Shown: piece by piece, positions 33,401 through 35,162 of the stretch
Position numbering within the stretch: the first letter of the stretch is position 1
Layout of the letters: each line of letters starts with the position of its first letter
From: an uncultured Methanobrevibacter sp.
GTDB lineage: Archaea; Methanobacteriota; Methanobacteria; Methanobacteriales; Methanobacteriaceae
Reading direction: 5' to 3'
Length of the DNA stretch: 35,162 bases
Assembly: GCA_900314635.1 (NCBI GenBank)
Contig: OMVY01000026.1
Span: 1 to 35,162 of the forward strand
Translations under genes and position numbers: made by a program
The notes under the pieces: generated by a model
Databases searched by the model: none
The model's input: the letters and a program-made list of their open reading frames with translations, nothing else
What the model was told of the DNA's origin: nothing

Positions 33401-34749
33401 ATGTCCATGACTATCCTGTCACCAGTAGCTATGATGGTACCTCCCTTGGAACTACCATGAGCACTATCCCCATGGTTTTCATCAGCAGTCAGGTTGTAGA
33501 TCATACCATTGTCACCATCCCACTCGATGGCACCGCCATCGTTATGAGCGATATTTCCCGTGAAAACTGTTTTGTTCAAGGTACAGTCATTACCATTTAT
33601 GAAAACAGCACCACCATCTTCAGTAGCGGAGTTATTGATAAATTCAGCACAGATAATATTAGTGAAATTACCAATTATGTATAATGCTCCTCCTGAAGCA
33701 TCATCCCCATCGAAGTCAACGGTACAATTCTCAAATACAGCATTAGTGATGTTGCAGTAATTACCAGTCAGGAAGATAGCTCCACCTTGAATTCCATTAT
33801 GTCCTGAATCCGCTTTAGCAATACTGTTTGTAATGTCAAGCTTGTCCATGCTCATATAGGAACCTGTGATGATTATGGTACCTCCTTTTGAATTGGAAGT
33901 ACCATAGCTGATAGCGCTGTTGCCGGAAGCAGTTAGATTAGAGATTTCTCCATAATCCCCCTCCCAGTCGATAGCTCCACCGTCATCACCTGCAGTATTG
34001 TCAGTGAAAATTGAATCAGATAATGTGAAATAATCTGATTTGACATACAACGCTCCTCCATCACCTGTTGAATAACAGTTGATGAATGTTGAATTGCTGA
34101 TTCCTGAATGCTCTTCAGCGCCTCCTGCAGTTTCAACATAAACTGCTCCGCCTGCGACACCATGACTATTGGAATTACTTGCATTTGCATTTTTGAAGAC
34201 AATGTCCTTCAAGAACACATTATTGGAAGAGATTGTGAAAATTCTTGCCATATTTTTTGCATTTATAGTATGGGAGCCTCCGATTATGGTAATAGGGGAG
34301 TTGATGACTATGCCGTCAGTCAGGGAATCATCTTCGCCGGATGTGAATTCAAAGTCACGATCCAGTGCCACGCTGTCATCGCCATTTGCAATAGCATTTT
34401 CTATAATGCTTTTCAAATCGCTGAATGTGTTTCCACTGCCGTCAGCGGCCAGTATGCTTGCACCGAAATTTTTATTATTTTCATTATAATTTTTATTAAT
34501 ATCTCCACCAGGACCATCTGCAATTTCTTCAGAATCTGAGATGGAAGCTACAGAATCATCTGAAACATTCTCATCTGCAATATCAAAACCATCAACATCA
34601 GCAGATGCTAACTGATAGATATCTGATTCGATTGCGAAATTGTCATCTAATGAAGAGGAGTCAGCTGAATTTTCTGCAGCTGATGCCATAGGCATGGTAA
34701 ATAAAAGACAAAAAATTAAGCCAATGATTATAAATGTCTTTTTATTCAT
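30457..34749 (-). CDS. Adhesin-like secreted protein, N-terminal part (ends in TAG)
   Basis: A 1430-residue cell-surface protein. It has a clear signal peptide (FIIIGLIFCLLFTMPMASAA, about 5-24), an acidic Ser-rich linker (about 25-115), then a very long right-handed beta-helix region (about 130-1060) built of repeats such as NNTASTNGGGVYY and GGAIF. Three complete Ig-like repeats follow, with SYGDNETLVVKV and ITYGENETVVVTV strands. GGAGGT precedes the ATG. Such adhesin-like proteins of gut methanogens are thought to bind other cells or surfaces. The frame ends at TAG 30457-30459 inside an Ig repeat; without readthrough the product would lack the C-terminal membrane anchor encoded beyond it. 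Confidence 0.85.
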   Translation of the reverse strand: MNKKTFIIIGLIFCLLFTMPMASAAENSADSSSLDDNFAIESDIYQLASADVDGFDIADENVSDDSVASISDSEEIADGPGGDINKNYNENNKNFGASILAADGSGNTFSDLKSIIENAIANGDDSVALDRDFEFTSGEDDSLTDGIVINSPITIIGGSHTINAKNMARIFTISSNNVFLKDIVFKNANASNSNSHGVAGGAVYVETAGGAEEHSGISNSTFINCYSTGDGGALYVKSDYFTLSDSIFTDNTAGDDGGAIDWEGDYGEISNLTASGNSAISYGTSNSKGGTIIITGSYMSMDKLDITNSIAKADSGHNGIQGGAIFLTGNYCNITNAVFENCTVDFDGDDASGGALYIIGNFTNIICAEFINNSATEDGGAVFINGNDCTLNKTVFTGNIAHNDGGAIEWDGDNGMIYNLTADENHGDSAHGSSKGGTIIATGDRIVMDMLNITNSHVNGPTYTGTNTIQGGAIFLTGNECNITNSRFENCFADHSKVEASGGALYILGNKSRIINVEISNASSRNDGSAVYVFGNNGDLEKVSISNSKSSSGDGTILISGSNTSIDRCVVDSSSAKNAGALKITGDGTNVSNSNFTNNNASAIAGAIEVLGSDTTITGCNISDNTASTNGGGVYYKGSRFTLQDSNIDHNSAKAGANIYLDKGSVSSHIIGCNITNAYANGGNSGYGGGVEWLENSVDGLIKDCYFYNLTSSGHGGAIHWYPGTNGQVDNCTFVECHVDGTKNGGAIYAGANSNIIPKGTILSNSTFINCTSGTRGAVNWNSVGGLIINNTFINCGSNSSATTQYGGRQALQIEKGNNTQILLCEFYNCTGIGGGGALRVQDQGENITIANCTFDGCSNTGTAGAVYISNNGKNIVFENNSFTNNSAPNAGALYADARTTFSSFANNEFISNKATDASGNAGAVRFSGDAAVVDSRFIDNSCNGAGGAIFANGKLNISGSTFENNTAGTNGGAISSNNGNGNLFVNESSFKYNKAPTGSAIRANTVNIENTELLENQALFDKWNNQRHSFTENHVSINGTFVGRDNYLNAINAGSGTFSNVVYCGVNGGGVDEGTTNTTVVTSAKSFNEVHQIVILEIFDENNNLVESIKKYTDASGNYNFEVDLSSDAQSYSYRISHPEDNYYTYAEYTLHKYSSVLNISCQNITYPEDENITFEVSGIDGMTPTGNITVVINDTNGVIIYNDTIQLSSGKAKLDFSKLNASEYYIHARYNGDENYLPDNETAVFHVNQTKPSMDLKTITPVSYGDNETLVVKVIPVVGGIVPTGNVTVVITDSEGNVVATFTEEALTDGSVEINVTGLAVGEYDVNATYNGDLNYVSSDISGSFEVVQVTPDVNISTANITYGENETVVVTVEAVEGGANPTGNVTVVVTNSSGDVVATFTEEALTDGTFSFNLPDLAVGEYYVDVT

Positions 34750-35064
34750 TTACAACCTCCATTAATAAAAATCTAATCAAATAATTCGTTCAACCAATAA
34801 TAATCCCCATATCTATTAAGCATTTCAACAATCACATTTAATCGCGATTGAAAAACGCACAATAAAATGAGATTATTATTTTATCTAAATACTAAATTTT
34901 GAAAATAGCTTGTCTTAAGATTTTAAACTATTTCATTCCATATCAACAATATCTTAAAATTAAAATACATTTACATATGAATTATAAATATATAATATTG
35001 ATTGTCAATACTAATATAAATTATATAATACTAACTATTTATAGTTTAATAAAACAATAATTAA
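34750..35064. other. Adhesin upstream region
   Basis: A roughly 315-bp AT-rich region between the adhesin start and the putative insertion-sequence end. It has several TATA-like stretches (ATAAATATATAAT near 34985, AAATTATATAAT near 35017) but no single clear promoter. No ORF or RNA gene is recognised. Confidence 0.4.
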
Positions 35065-35162
35065 GGGACTGTCACAAATTTGGGTGATTTTTCAACAAAT
35101 CAGTTTTCTATCCCAAAATCTTAATTTAAGACCAAATCGTGTCAATACTCCCTCAAAAGTTC
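35065..35162 (-). mobile_element. Probable insertion-sequence end, partial at the window edge
   Basis: The sequence changes at 35065 to GGGACTGTCACAAATTTGGG, resembling a terminal inverted repeat of an insertion sequence. Reading on the minus strand from the edge, an open frame (TFEGVLTRFGLKLRFWDRKL then IC and stop at 35092-35094) ends 28 bases before this terminus. That is where the C-terminus of a transposase would be. GC content is higher than in the flank. The rest lies outside the window, so the family is not identified. Confidence 0.4.
35092..35160 (-). CDS. Possible transposase C-terminus (partial)
   Basis: Twenty-two codons plus a TGA stop, with the 5' part beyond the window. The basic, aromatic residues (RFGLKLRFWDRKL) fit a transposase tail, and the stop lies just inside the putative inverted repeat. 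Too short to assign a family. Confidence 0.3.
   Translation of the reverse strand, partial: TFEGVLTRFGLKLRFWDRKLIC

Noticed and set aside
31724-34539. Several plus-strand open frames antisense to the adhesin
   Set aside because: They are shadows of the repeat-rich beta-helix coding sequence on the other strand; no independent promoters or start sites seen.

Overview
The window comes from an AT-rich archaeal genome, most likely a Methanobrevibacter-like member of the Methanobacteriales. The evidence is: adhesin-like proteins with beta-helix and Ig-like repeats, a DUF2070 membrane protein, an archaeal RqcH, a close homologue of the Methanothermobacter thermonicotianamine synthase (MTH675), a DUF169 protein, TATA-box promoters, and Shine-Dalgarno sites of the GGAGG, AGGTG and GTGAT types.

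Layout, left to right. Positions 1-105 hold a broken piece of an adhesin Ig-like repeat. Positions 281-1788 carry two divergent methyltransferase genes whose shared intergenic region has two near-identical DtxR-like palindromes. Positions 1941-4149 carry a TIM-barrel protein, then on the minus strand a flavoprotein-CPBP protease pair. Positions 4356-6637 are a molybdenum/tungsten cofactor operon (fdhD, MoaD-like, moaE, MoeB/HesA-like). A second operon follows (6798-9069: class II glutamine amidotransferase plus glutamate-cysteine ligase-like enzyme), and its promoter carries the same TAACAATTGTTA palindrome as fdhD. Then come a DUF169 gene and a FabG-like reductase. Positions 11309-14583 are a CadC-type metal sensor followed by a P1B heavy-metal ATPase with a His/Cys-rich repetitive N-terminus that is frameshifted by an apparent 38-bp repeat deletion. 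Positions 14852-18330 (minus strand) hold a zinc-ribbon protein, DUF2070 and a small membrane protein; rqcH follows on the plus strand.

Positions 20795-28044 (all minus strand) are the most interesting part. A nicotianamine-synthase-family gene and a GNAT acetyltransferase lie beside a complete five-gene nickel/peptide ABC importer. The promoter regions of the GNAT gene and of the importer share a collinear array of GTAATA/GTATTA half-sites about 190 bp long, ending next to the TATA box in both. This argues that the two units form one regulon, plausibly for making a nicotianamine-like metal chelator and importing its metal complex.

Positions 28603-34749 encode a giant secreted and anchored adhesin split by one in-frame TAG at a repeat-recombination junction. 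The right edge holds what looks like one end of an insertion sequence. Metal handling recurs through the window: the DtxR-like sites, the Mo/W cofactor operon, Zn/Cd efflux, and the putative metallophore/Ni import system.
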